DNA of 6,788 nucleotides, taken from the NCBI RefSeq assembly GCF_004168205.1, contig NZ_RCYB01000100.1:1-6788 (forward strand). Direction: 5' to 3'. Positions 1 to 6,576 of this stretch are shown here, in pieces (position 1 is the first letter of the stretch; each line of letters starts with the position of its first letter). The position numbers were made by a program, and so were the translations under genes. The notes beneath the pieces were generated by a model that saw nothing but the letters and a program-made list of their open reading frames with translations, made no database searches and was not told the DNA's origin. This DNA is from Catenibacterium sp. co_0103 (GTDB taxonomy: Bacteria > Bacillota_I > Bacilli_A > Erysipelotrichales > Coprobacillaceae).

Positions 1-74
1 GACAAATAGTCTATATCCTGAATATTTCTGCTCCACACTTCTCTTAAATCGTTACCTGTAGATTATGGGTATTC
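1..74. other. Unassigned left edge, possibly the end of an upstream gene
   Basis: No gene can be assigned here. One plus-strand frame is open from position 2 to a TAG at 59-61 and would end in LLLNRYL. A stop about 13 bases before a hairpin (75-119) is the usual layout for the last codons of an upstream gene. The open stretch is only 19 codons, a second plus frame is also open from position 3 to a stop at 45-47, and I recognise no family in any frame. The sequence to the left of the window is needed to decide. Confidence 0.2.
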
Positions 75-119
75 AAAAAATATGACTGTTTCATTAAAAA
101 GAAGTCGGTCATATTTTTT
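75..119 (+). terminator. Probable intrinsic terminator, A/T symmetrical
   Basis: A perfect 12-bp inverted repeat pairs 75-86 (AAAAAATATGAC) with 108-119 (GTCATATTTTTT). The inner part can extend the stem imperfectly: T90-C92 pairs with G101-A103, leaving an eight-base loop at 93-100. The right arm ends in six T, giving the U-tract for plus-strand transcripts, and the left arm's six A do the same for minus-strand transcripts, so it could act in both directions. The stem is AT-rich and so only moderately stable. It separates whatever lies to the left from the operon that starts at 205. Confidence 0.6.
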
Positions 120-131
120 ATGAAAAATAAA

Positions 132-179
132 TTTTGTTGAGGTTAAATTGAGATTGACTTTGTATTGTATAAGTATGAA
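132..179 (+). promoter_or_regulatory. Candidate operon promoter with 11-bp-phased TTGAG repeats
   Basis: TTGAG occurs at 137-141 and again at 148-152, exactly 11 bp apart. TT doublets recur at 132, 137, 143, 148, 154, 159 and 165, an alternating 5/6-bp rhythm equal to one helical turn per pair. Direct repeats with 11-bp spacing are typical operators of OmpR/PhoB-family regulators, and such a regulator is encoded in this operon. TATAAG (168-173) or TATGAA (174-179) could be the -10 element. No -35 hexamer lies at ideal spacing: TTGAGA (148-153) is 14 bp and TTGACT (154-159) only 8 bp from TATAAG. That would fit an activator-dependent promoter. The operator role is inference. Confidence 0.35.
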
Positions 180-204
180 ATAAAAAGGAATCAGGTGATG
201 TACA

Positions 205-1638
205 ATGAAAAAGCATAAAATATGTAAAATACTTCTTGTTATACTGGCAATTTTTTTATGTGTGGCTTTTTATGAATTGCTCGGAATCTGCGTTGCATAT
301 AAAAAGCAGCCGGAAGTGTCCAATACAACCAAAAAAGAAACAAAAAATGGGTCATGGAACGAATGCAGTGAAAATACAGAACGGGCAGTAATCATAGAAA
401 AGAATCCAGAAGCGCTTTTACAAAGAGTGCGTTTGATCAAGAATGCAAAAAAGGAAATTATTCTTTCTACTTTTGCATTTCAATCCGATGAAAGTGGAAA
501 ATTGATTTTAGGAGCACTGCATGATGCGGCAGACAGAGGTGTACATATTCGTCTGTTAGTAGATGGAATGGAGAGCTGGATTGATATGGAAGGAAATCCG
601 TATTTCTATGGATTATCTTCCCATAAGAATGTTGAAATTAAACTGTATAATAAGGCCAATCCGTTGAAACCGTGGAAAATGATGGGTAGAATGCATGATA
701 AATATTTGATTGCAGATGGAAAGAGATATATTCTAGGGGGAAGAAATACATACAATTATTTCCTGGGTGATTTTCCGGGACATAAGAACTATGACAGAGA
801 CGTGTTGGTTGTTTGCAATGAACCTGAGAAAGAAAATTCAGTTAACCAGTTGTTAGATTATTTTGAAACTATATGGGATCAGGAAGACAGTGGTTATTTT
901 CATAACAATAAAAAACTGGCAAATAGAAAATCTGTAAAGAACGCAGTTTTAGAGCTGCAGAACGGCTATCAGAAATATTTTGAAGAGAATAAGGAAAGAA
1001 TCTGCGATACCGATTATACGGACGAAACTTTTGAGACAGAAAAGATTGCATTAGTGTCAAATCCTATTCACACAGGTTCCAAAGAACCGGTAGTGTGGTA
1101 TCAGTTGGGAAAATTGATGAAAAATGCAAAAGATCGTGTGAAGATCCACACGCCATATATTATCTGCAATGATATGATGTATAATACATGGAAAGAGATT
1201 GCAGAGAATGTTTCAGATTTTTCAATCATGACAAATTCAGTTGCGAATAATGGGAATCCATTTGGGTCAGCCGATTATGCGAAAAACAGAAACAGAATCT
1301 TAAGTACAGGAATTGATATCTGGGAATATGAAGGCGGTTATTCATACCACGGAAAAAGTATTCTAATTGATGATGATTTGTCTGTAATCGGTTCCTTTAA
1401 TATGGACATGAGAAGTGCTTATCTGGATACGGAACTGATGCTTGTAATACGCAGTAAAGATATTAATAAACAGTTGGAAGAGGGCATGATGGAATATGAA
1501 AAAGTGTCCCGCCAGGTATTAGAAGACGGAACTTATAATGATCCATATCATGTAGAGCCAATCGAATTAACAAAGAAACGTCAGAGAAAAATATTTTTGG
1601 TACAGCATCTGCTTGGATGGGCAAGGTATCTGTTTTAA
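205..1638 (+). CDS. Membrane-anchored phospholipase D / cardiolipin-synthase-like protein (ClsC layout)
   Basis: This is a 477-residue PLD-superfamily protein, probably a cardiolipin synthase transferring a phosphatidyl group to phosphatidylglycerol at the membrane. A single N-terminal hydrophobic segment (about 8-31) would anchor it with the catalytic part mostly on one side. Both HxKxxxxD catalytic motifs are intact: H164-K166-D171 followed by GGRN, and H382-K384-D389 followed by GSFNMDMRS and a TELML stretch. The GGRN after motif 1, TNS plus a later Y/R-rich stretch (343-366) and GSFN-x-D-x-RS after motif 2 resemble E. coli ClsC (YmdC) more than ClsA. The start has AGGTGA at 193-198, six bases before the ATG. 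It is first in the gene train, 17 bases before the response regulator start. A phospholipase or other phosphodiesterase role cannot be excluded. Confidence 0.85.
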   Translation: MKKHKICKILLVILAIFLCVAFYELLGICVAYKKQPEVSNTTKKETKNGSWNECSENTERAVIIEKNPEALLQRVRLIKNAKKEIILSTFAFQSDESGKLILGALHDAADRGVHIRLLVDGMESWIDMEGNPYFYGLSSHKNVEIKLYNKANPLKPWKMMGRMHDKYLIADGKRYILGGRNTYNYFLGDFPGHKNYDRDVLVVCNEPEKENSVNQLLDYFETIWDQEDSGYFHNNKKLANRKSVKNAVLELQNGYQKYFEENKERICDTDYTDETFETEKIALVSNPIHTGSKEPVVWYQLGKLMKNAKDRVKIHTPYIICNDMMYNTWKEIAENVSDFSIMTNSVANNGNPFGSADYAKNRNRILSTGIDIWEYEGGYSYHGKSILIDDDLSVIGSFNMDMRSAYLDTELMLVIRSKDINKQLEEGMMEYEKVSRQVLEDGTYNDPYHVEPIELTKKRQRKIFLVQHLLGWARYLF

Positions 1639-1640
1639 TA

Positions 1641-1646
1641 AGGAGG
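1641..1646 (+). promoter_or_regulatory. Ribosome binding site deciding the response-regulator start
   Basis: AGGAGG lies nine bases before the GTG at 1656. It supports that GTG over an in-frame ATG at 1617, which lies inside the previous gene and would add 13 residues before the usual receiver-domain beginning. Confidence 0.8.
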
Positions 1647-1655
1647 AAGGAAAAC

Positions 1656-2327
1656 GTGTTTCAAATATTGATTGTAGAAGATGATAAAGAATTAAGCCAG
1701 CTATTCCAAAAAGTGCTTGAGAAGAATGGATATCAAGTCAAAAGTGCATCGGATGGAGCACAGGCATTAGAAGTATTGGATAAGGAATATATTGATCTGA
1801 TCATTTCTGATATTATGATGCCGGTTATGGATGGCTATGAACTGGTGTCAGAACTTCGTTCAGCAGGATATCAGATACCAGTGCTTATGATCACTGCGAA
1901 AGGTTCCTTTGATGATATGCGCCAGGGATTTCTTTCGGGAAGTGACGATTATATGGTAAAACCGGTAAATGTGAATGAAATGGTTTTAAGAGTCGGAGCA
2001 CTGCTTCGCCGTGCACAGATACTGAATGAACACAAAATTGTGATCGGTTCAACAGAGTTTGATTATGATGCAATGACGGTTACAACTGATAAGGAAAGTC
2101 TTGTTTTGCCTAAAAAAGAATTCCTGCTTTTATATAAGCTTGCAGCTTCGCCAGGCAGAACATTTACAAAACAACAGTTGATGGATGAAGTATGGGGATA
2201 CGAGACGGAGGCAGACCCACATACGATAGAGGTACATATAGGAAGAATCAGAGAGCGTTTTAAAGATAACCCTGATTTTGAAATCGTAACAATGCGTGGA
2301 ATTGGATACAAGGTGGTGAAAAAATAA
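1656..2327 (+). CDS. OmpR/PhoB-family response regulator
   Basis: This is a 223-residue DNA-binding response regulator, phosphorylated by a histidine kinase (most likely the product of the next gene) to control transcription. The receiver domain spans about residues 1-115: acidic pocket E8-D9-D10, phospho-acceptor D52 in SDIMMP, T80 in ITAK and K102 in the KP motif, so all conserved activation residues are present. A winged-helix domain follows (about 124-222), with the family pattern of PKKEFLLL, RTFTKQQLMDEVWG, the HTIEVHIGRIR recognition region and the terminal RGIGYKV wing. The GTG start is chosen for its AGGAGG and because VFQILIVEDD is the normal family beginning. Its stop overlaps the kinase ATG by one base. 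VanR-like in appearance; targets unknown, but phased repeats at 132-166 are a candidate for autoregulation. Confidence 0.95.
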   Translation: MFQILIVEDDKELSQLFQKVLEKNGYQVKSASDGAQALEVLDKEYIDLIISDIMMPVMDGYELVSELRSAGYQIPVLMITAKGSFDDMRQGFLSGSDDYMVKPVNVNEMVLRVGALLRRAQILNEHKIVIGSTEFDYDAMTVTTDKESLVLPKKEFLLLYKLAASPGRTFTKQQLMDEVWGYETEADPHTIEVHIGRIRERFKDNPDFEIVTMRGIGYKVVKK

Positions 2328-3370
2328 TGGAACAAAAGAAAGAAAAAGGATTGCGGATCCGATCCTGTCTGACTGGTGCAATCTGGCTGGCACTTGTATT
2401 TTCAACAGTCATATCTGCTTTATTATTTGCTTTTTTGAATCATTTTTTTAATCTGCCGGGCAGCATACCTGTGATTGGCTGGCTTTTGATTTTCAATACA
2501 TTGATTGCAGGGCTGATCACTTCCTTTATCAATGCAAAATTACTGGAACCAATTACCAGACTTGGTAAAGCAATGAAGGAAGTTTCTCAGGGAGATTTTG
2601 AACAGCATTTGGAAACGAACAGCCGTATAGCAGAAATTGGAGAATCTTATCAAAGTTTTAACGTTATGACAAAAGAACTTCGTGCAACAGAGGTGCTGCA
2701 GATGGATTTTGTATCTAATGTTTCTCATGAGTTTAAGACCCCGATTAATGCCATTGAAGGATATACAATGCTGCTTCAGGGAGAAGAACTGTCTCCGGAT
2801 CAAGAGGAATATGTAGAAAAAATCTTATTTAACACCCAAAGACTTTCCGGATTGGTTGGTAATATTTTGCTGTTATCCAAGTTAGAGAATCAGAATATAC
2901 CAATGAAAAAAACAGAATATCGTCTGGATGAACAGATCCGCCAGGCAGTTCTTTCATTGGAAACAAAATGGACAGAAAAAGAAATTGGTTTTCAGGTAGA
3001 ATTGGAGGAAGTTAAATATACTGGGAATGAAGGACTTTTTATGCATATCTGGATAAATCTTTTGGATAATGCGATTAAGTTCAGCCCTTCAAAGGGGACA
3101 ATTACGATGTTTCTGAAACAAGAACAGGATTTTGTTAAGTTCATTCTGGAAGATGAAGGACCAGGAATAGAGGATGATGTAAAATCCAGAATATTTGACA
3201 AGTTCTATCAGGTAGATGGATCTCATAAAGCAGAAGGAAATGGCCTAGGTCTTGCACTTGTAAAACGGATTGTAGATAGTGCCGGAGGAATAATCAAAGC
3301 AGAAAACCGTGAATATGGTGGATGCAGATTTGTTGTAGAGCTTCCAATACAGAAAGATGAGGCCATATAA
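2327..3370 (+). CDS. Sensor histidine kinase with minimal extracellular loop
   Basis: A 347-residue membrane histidine kinase, the cognate partner of the preceding regulator given the TAATG stop/start overlap. Two membrane helices (about 15-38 and 48-70) are separated by roughly ten residues, so there is no folded extracellular sensor domain. A HAMP-like linker follows (about 70-122, with the LEPITRLG and E103-IGES elements). The catalytic core is complete: H box with phospho-acceptor H134 in SHEFKTPI, N box N244-LLDN (N248), G1 box DEGPGI (276-281), F box FDKFY (290-294) and G2 box GNGLGLAL (304-311). AGGTGG at 2311-2316 serves as ribosome binding site. The short loop recalls intramembrane-sensing kinases, which respond to envelope stress or to a partner membrane protein. 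The actual signal is unknown. Confidence 0.95.
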   Translation: MEQKKEKGLRIRSCLTGAIWLALVFSTVISALLFAFLNHFFNLPGSIPVIGWLLIFNTLIAGLITSFINAKLLEPITRLGKAMKEVSQGDFEQHLETNSRIAEIGESYQSFNVMTKELRATEVLQMDFVSNVSHEFKTPINAIEGYTMLLQGEELSPDQEEYVEKILFNTQRLSGLVGNILLLSKLENQNIPMKKTEYRLDEQIRQAVLSLETKWTEKEIGFQVELEEVKYTGNEGLFMHIWINLLDNAIKFSPSKGTITMFLKQEQDFVKFILEDEGPGIEDDVKSRIFDKFYQVDGSHKAEGNGLGLALVKRIVDSAGGIIKAENREYGGCRFVVELPIQKDEAI

Positions 3371-3401
3371 GTTTAAGAAAAACAGATAGAGGAGGAATTA
3401 C

Positions 3402-4466
3402 ATGACATTTTATCAGGAATTGCAGTTAAATCAGGCAGGTTCTAAAAATCTGTTGAAAAAGAGTGAAACAGTGAAAGAAAAAACATATCATATACTGGTA
3501 TATTTGGTAAAGATAGCTGTTACAATGGCATTTTGTTTTTTATTTGTTACTATTTTCAGTATCTTATTTGGAAATGAGAACAGCATTGTAGGTGTAGTGG
3601 TCTTATTATGTCTCATGGTGTTTAGAAATGCGGATCTGGGGATCCACACTGGACAATCTACGATGCTTTTGGCTTTGTTCTTTGTAATTATGACTGTATG
3701 TCCGCATTTAGCAAATCAGTTTTCACCGGTATTGGGAATGCTGTTAAATATTGCGGCACTGGCTGTGTTGATTCTGTTCGGATGCCATAATCCATTCATG
3801 TTTAATCAATCTACATTGGTTCTTGGGTATCTGCTGCTATATGGTTATGATGTTACGGGAAAAAGCTATCAGATGCGATTAGTCGGAATGGCTTTAGGTG
3901 CAGCACTTACCTGCTTCGTATTTTATCGAAATCATAAAAACAGAACTTATAAAAGAAATCTGAAAGATCTGATACAAGAATTTGATATCACTTCTTCCAG
4001 AACAAAATGGCAGATATGTCAGATTTTATGCGTACCGATTGTCCTTTGCATTGCAGAACTTTGTAATATGCCACGTGCAATGTGGGCTGGTATTGCGGCC
4101 ATGTCCGCGATTTTGCCGTTTATGGAAGATATGCACTACAGAGTCCGTAAAAGGATTGTCGGAAATATTGCAGGTGTTATATGTTTTACAGTATTATATT
4201 TTCTGCTTCCTTCGTCAATCTATGCATATATAGGAATTCTTGGTGGAATCGGTGTAGGATTTTCAGCACAATATGGCTGGCAGGCAGTATTTAACACATT
4301 TGGTGCTTTAGCCATTGCTGCAGAGACTTATGGACTACAAGGAGCGGTTAGTCTTAGAGTGATTCAAAATGTTTTTGGTGTTGTGTTTGCTTTAGCATTT
4401 TGTGTTATATTTTATTGGTTTATGTCTAAAAAAAAGGAAAGTGATGTGACCGTACATGCAGAGTGA
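3402..4466 (+). CDS. FUSC-type integral membrane protein
   Basis: A 354-residue, very hydrophobic protein with about ten or more predicted membrane segments (roughly 32-56, 60-75, 84-100, 107-127, 134-148, 157-174, 205-222, 226-241, 253-290, 320-341). It looks like two homologous halves split by a basic linker (175-203): RLVGMALGAALT (159-170) is echoed by KRIVGNIAGVI (250-260), the arginine/glycine helix typical of FUSC proteins. MWAGIAAMSAILPF (227-240) is also family-like. FUSC relatives include fusaric acid resistance and aromatic-acid exporters, but many Gram-positive members have no known substrate. It lacks the large soluble domain seen in longer members. AGGAGG at 3390-3395 lies six bases before the ATG. 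It starts 31 bases after the kinase and overlaps the next gene by 11 bases. Efflux or envelope support is plausible; the substrate is not deducible. Confidence 0.75.
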   Translation: MTFYQELQLNQAGSKNLLKKSETVKEKTYHILVYLVKIAVTMAFCFLFVTIFSILFGNENSIVGVVVLLCLMVFRNADLGIHTGQSTMLLALFFVIMTVCPHLANQFSPVLGMLLNIAALAVLILFGCHNPFMFNQSTLVLGYLLLYGYDVTGKSYQMRLVGMALGAALTCFVFYRNHKNRTYKRNLKDLIQEFDITSSRTKWQICQILCVPIVLCIAELCNMPRAMWAGIAAMSAILPFMEDMHYRVRKRIVGNIAGVICFTVLYFLLPSSIYAYIGILGGIGVGFSAQYGWQAVFNTFGALAIAAETYGLQGAVSLRVIQNVFGVVFALAFCVIFYWFMSKKKESDVTVHAE

Positions 4467-5028
4467 AGTGAATCAGGAAGAAAATTTGAATAGAATTATT
4501 ACGGTTCCTCATCTTCTTTCTTTTTTTCGGCTTTGTCTGATTCCGGTAATTATATGGAGTTATTGTGTAAAGAAAAATCCTCTGTTAGCTGGTGAAATCT
4601 TATTGATGTCTGGTCTTACGGATCTTGCTGATGGATATATCGCAAGAAGATTCCATAGGATTAGTAATTTAGGAAAAATACTTGATCCGGTGGCTGATAA
4701 GCTGACACAGGCAGCGATGTTAATCTGTCTGTTTACTCGTTTTCCGCATGTGCTTCTTTTAATCGTAATAATGGCAGGTAAGGAGCTGTATATGGTAGTC
4801 AGTGGATGTCTTGTGATACGAAAGACAGGAAAAGTACATGGTGCAGACTGGCATGGAAAGATAGTAACCTTTTTATTATATGGAACTGCAGCGGTGCATA
4901 TTATATGGTTCCACATTACACCTATGGTATCAGATCTGTTGATTGGTTTGTGCGCTATAATGATGGTCATATCGGTCGCTCTGTATATTATCCAGAATAC
5001 CAGGACGCTTAAGGGAGAGACTGTATAA
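4456..5028 (+). CDS. CDP-alcohol phosphatidyltransferase (PgsA-type)
   Basis: A 190-residue integral membrane enzyme that would condense CDP-diacylglycerol with an alcohol, most likely glycerol-3-phosphate, to give phosphatidylglycerol phosphate. The catalytic signature is complete: D56-xx-D59-G60-xx-A63-R64, eight residues, G73-xxx-D77-xxx-D81, which binds metal and the CDP moiety. The NRIITVPHLLSFFRL entry (12-26) matches the usual PgsA N-terminus and hydrophobic helices follow. The length fits the family. The ATG at 4456 overlaps the end of the FUSC gene by 11 bases, with only a distant GGAAAG (4436-4441) upstream, suggesting translational coupling. A TTG at 4486 with AGGAAG (4475-4480) five bases before it would give a start closer to that of relatives and is a real alternative. 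The alcohol substrate is not proven; this may be a second copy beside a housekeeping pgsA. Confidence 0.88.
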   Translation: MQSEVNQEENLNRIITVPHLLSFFRLCLIPVIIWSYCVKKNPLLAGEILLMSGLTDLADGYIARRFHRISNLGKILDPVADKLTQAAMLICLFTRFPHVLLLIVIMAGKELYMVVSGCLVIRKTGKVHGADWHGKIVTFLLYGTAAVHIIWFHITPMVSDLLIGLCAIMMVISVALYIIQNTRTLKGETV

Positions 5029-5085
5029 GCAATTTTATATTGCAATGACTAGAAAAATATTTAGGAGAACGAGGAGGCGGAAGTG

Positions 5086-5205
5086 ATGAAGGAAATTTAT
5101 CAGCAGACGGTAGAAGAGGTTCTTGAAAGGGTGAATGGCAAGAAATCTGGGCTTACGAGTGAACAGGTGAAAAGATCCAGAGAAAGAAAAAGAGGGGAAA
5201 GATAG
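5086..5205 (+). pseudogene. N-terminal remnant of a cation P-type ATPase (39 codons)
   Basis: A short ORF with an excellent AGGAGG (5072-5077) eight bases before its ATG. Residues 1-34 (beginning MKEIYQQTVEEVLERV, then GLTSEQVKRSRER) resemble the cation-ATPase N-terminal domain of calcium-type P-type ATPases, in which a 'GLT..EV..R...YG.N' pattern follows the first helix. Here the frame breaks off after RER into a short basic tail (KRGER) and a stop; no actuator, phosphorylation (DKTGT) or membrane parts exist anywhere in the window. The simplest reading is an internal deletion that removed almost the whole ATPase and joined its start to the gene behind it. The stop TAG shares its G with the GTG of the next gene. 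It may now work as a coupling leader. The homology is by eye and the alternative is an unrelated small protein. Confidence 0.6.
5192..5197 (+). promoter_or_regulatory. Ribosome binding site inside the remnant, for the AI-2E-family gene
   Basis: GAGGGG lies seven bases before GTG 5205 and within the last codons of the 39-codon remnant. It decides the GTG start over an in-frame ATG at 5226, which has no purine-rich site before it. Confidence 0.65.
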
Positions 5206-6422
5206 TGGACTTAAGTAGATGTTCTATGAAAAAAATTCGAGAACTGATTGTGTTTACGGCATTTCTTGTAGTTGCTTTGTGGAAATTCGATGTGGTGATT
5301 GAAGTGCTGAAGTCAATATGGAAAATTGTGTTTCCTTTTGCGCTTGGTGGTGTAATTGCCTTTGTGATTAATGAACCAATGAGTTTCCTGGAAAAGAAAA
5401 TGCTCGGAAAGATAAAAGAAAACAATAAAATAGGAAAAAAGGCTGCGAGACCGATAAGCCTGCTTCTTACAATTATATTGGCAGCAGGTGTAATGGTATT
5501 GGTAATGTTTGGTGTGATTCCACAGCTTACGCAGACTATGGGAAATCTGATGACGAGTATTTCAGATTTTATTCCACAGATGCAAAACTGGATTCGAGAA
5601 TTTTCACATGATAATCAGGATATTATGAAATTGGTAGATCAGCTGCAGTTTCAGCCTGATCAGGCAATTAAATGGGGAATAAGTCTTCTTGGAAACGGAG
5701 TCGGAAATATGATGAATACGACGATGTCAGCAGTAGGTTCCATTGCCAGTGGATTAGCGACCTTTTTTATTTCGTTTTCCTTTGCATGCTATATTCTTTT
5801 TCAGAAGGAAAAATTACATTTACAGGTAAGAAAAGTGATTTTCGCTTTTATTCCAAAACAAAAAGCAGATGCAATTCTTAACATATGTTCGCTGACATAT
5901 CGGACATTTGCAAATTTTCTTGCAGGGCAGTGTCTGGAAGCAGTAATTCTCGGAATGATGTTTGTTATCACGCTAAGTATTTTAAAAATGCCATATGCAC
6001 TTTTAATTGGAATTTTGATCGCGTTTACCGCATTGGTTCCTATCTTTGGAGCCTTTATTGGCTGTGCCGTGGGAAGTTTTCTGATCTTTATGGTAAATCC
6101 AAAACAGGCAGTTTTATTTATTGTAGTTTTTCTGCTTTTGCAGCAGATAGAAGGTAATCTGATCTATCCTCATGTGGTTGGCGGATCAGTAGGACTTCCA
6201 TCAATTTGGGTACTGGCGGCAGTTACAATCGGCGGAAATCTTATGGGAATTATAGGTATGCTGATTTTCATTCCACTTGTATCGGTATTTTATACTATAT
6301 TCCGGGAGTTCGTATATCTGCGCCTAAAAAAACAACATATAAAACGAGTAACGAGAACGGATGTGGAAGAGTATGCGGAGGAGGAAATTGCGTCATCATT
6401 TATTGTGCCAAATGAAAAATAA
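5205..6422 (+). CDS. AI-2E/PerM-family membrane transporter
   Basis: A 405-residue multi-pass membrane protein of the AI-2E transporter family (PerM/TqsA/YtvI relatives). Hydrophobic segments lie at about 13-26, 36-55, 83-104, 178-199, 236-263, 264-296, 301-317 and 332-366, the usual eight-helix layout, with a soluble stretch between helices three and four (about 105-175). Family signatures are GQCLEAVILG (241-250), ALVPIFGAFIGC (276-287), QQIEGNLIYPHVVGGSVGLP (313-332) and LMGIIGMLIFIPL (346-358). The length is slightly above the family core owing to a charged, glutamate-rich C-terminal tail (370-405). Family members export small molecules or move ions (some are Na+/H+ antiporters); the name does not prove AI-2 transport. 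The GTG start overlaps the stop of the ATPase remnant, so its translation is probably coupled to it. No clear terminator follows. Confidence 0.88.
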   Translation: MDLSRCSMKKIRELIVFTAFLVVALWKFDVVIEVLKSIWKIVFPFALGGVIAFVINEPMSFLEKKMLGKIKENNKIGKKAARPISLLLTIILAAGVMVLVMFGVIPQLTQTMGNLMTSISDFIPQMQNWIREFSHDNQDIMKLVDQLQFQPDQAIKWGISLLGNGVGNMMNTTMSAVGSIASGLATFFISFSFACYILFQKEKLHLQVRKVIFAFIPKQKADAILNICSLTYRTFANFLAGQCLEAVILGMMFVITLSILKMPYALLIGILIAFTALVPIFGAFIGCAVGSFLIFMVNPKQAVLFIVVFLLLQQIEGNLIYPHVVGGSVGLPSIWVLAAVTIGGNLMGIIGMLIFIPLVSVFYTIFREFVYLRLKKQHIKRVTRTDVEEYAEEEIASSFIVPNEK

Positions 6423-6502
6423 TGATTTGATACAAATATAAATGAAGTGTAATGCCGATTATTAAGACGTTATAAAAATAGATTACAAAGGAAGAAGATA
6501 TT
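6423..6502. other. AT-rich spacer after the operon
   Basis: No convincing hairpin terminator for the operon is visible here. TATAAA at 6471-6476 could be a -10 element for the short ORF at 6503, but the hexamer 17 bp before it (TGTAAT) matches -35 poorly. TTGATA (6427-6432) with TAATGC (6450-6455) at 17-bp spacing is another weak pair. AAAGGAAGAAG at 6487-6497 is a fair ribosome binding site for the ATG at 6503. Confidence 0.3.
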
Positions 6503-6565
6503 ATGAAGAAAATAGGAAGTGTGAAACAAAAATCAATCAAAACGTATAAAAAAAGACAAACTTAA
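6503..6565 (+). CDS. Short basic ORF, probably the truncated start of a gene
   Basis: Twenty codons open with MKKIGSVKQKSIKT and end at a TAA inside the stem-loop at 6557-6576. The ORF is very basic, as the first residues of many membrane or nucleic-acid-binding proteins are. AAAGGAAGAAG (6487-6497) precedes the ATG at workable spacing. The last codons (YKKRQT) coincide with the poly-A run and stem that belong to the minus-strand terminator next to the transposase. I therefore read it as the 5' end of a gene interrupted by the insertion sequence. I recognise no family, and it may not be translated. Confidence 0.3.
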   Translation: MKKIGSVKQKSIKTYKKRQT

Positions 6566-6576
6566 AAATAAGTTTG
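6547..6576 (-). terminator. Intrinsic terminator of the transposase gene
   Basis: An 8-bp perfect stem, CAAACTTA (6557-6564) with TAAGTTTG (6569-6576) around a four-base loop, is followed on the minus strand by TCTTTTTTT (complement of 6548-6556). It lies about 30 bases past the minus-strand transposase stop, as expected for its terminator. In the plus direction the stem is not followed by a T-run, so it should not stop operon transcripts well. The stem has only two G-C pairs, so it is modest in strength. Confidence 0.6.

Noticed and set aside
1..204. Riboswitch or T-box in the leader before the first gene
   Set aside because: The distance from the likely promoter to the ATG is only some 25-30 bases, and no structured conserved element is visible beyond the terminator hairpin.
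1617..1655. In-frame ATG giving 13 extra residues on the response regulator
   Set aside because: It lies inside the previous gene, has no ribosome binding site, and the receiver domain normally begins at the GTG 1656 position, which has AGGAGG.
2063..2405. Overlapping minus-strand open frames opposite the regulator/kinase junction
   Set aside because: They are shadows of well-supported plus-strand genes with intact motifs.
5029..5043. Small inverted repeat GCAAT/ATTGC after the phosphatidyltransferase stop
   Set aside because: The stem is five base pairs, AT-rich and without a T-run, so it is too weak to call a terminator within the operon.
4560..5045. Minus-strand open frame of 161 codons antisense to the phosphatidyltransferase
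   Set aside because: The plus strand here carries a complete catalytic signature; the antisense product resembles no family and lacks a ribosome binding site I could credit.
5226..5228. In-frame ATG as start of the AI-2E-family protein
   Set aside because: No purine-rich site precedes it, whereas GTG 5205 has GAGGGG seven bases upstream; it remains possible because the seven extra residues are not family-conserved to my knowledge.
5672..6415. Several short plus-strand frames inside the AI-2E-family gene
   Set aside because: They overlap a gene with clear family signatures in another frame and have low-complexity, unrecognisable products.
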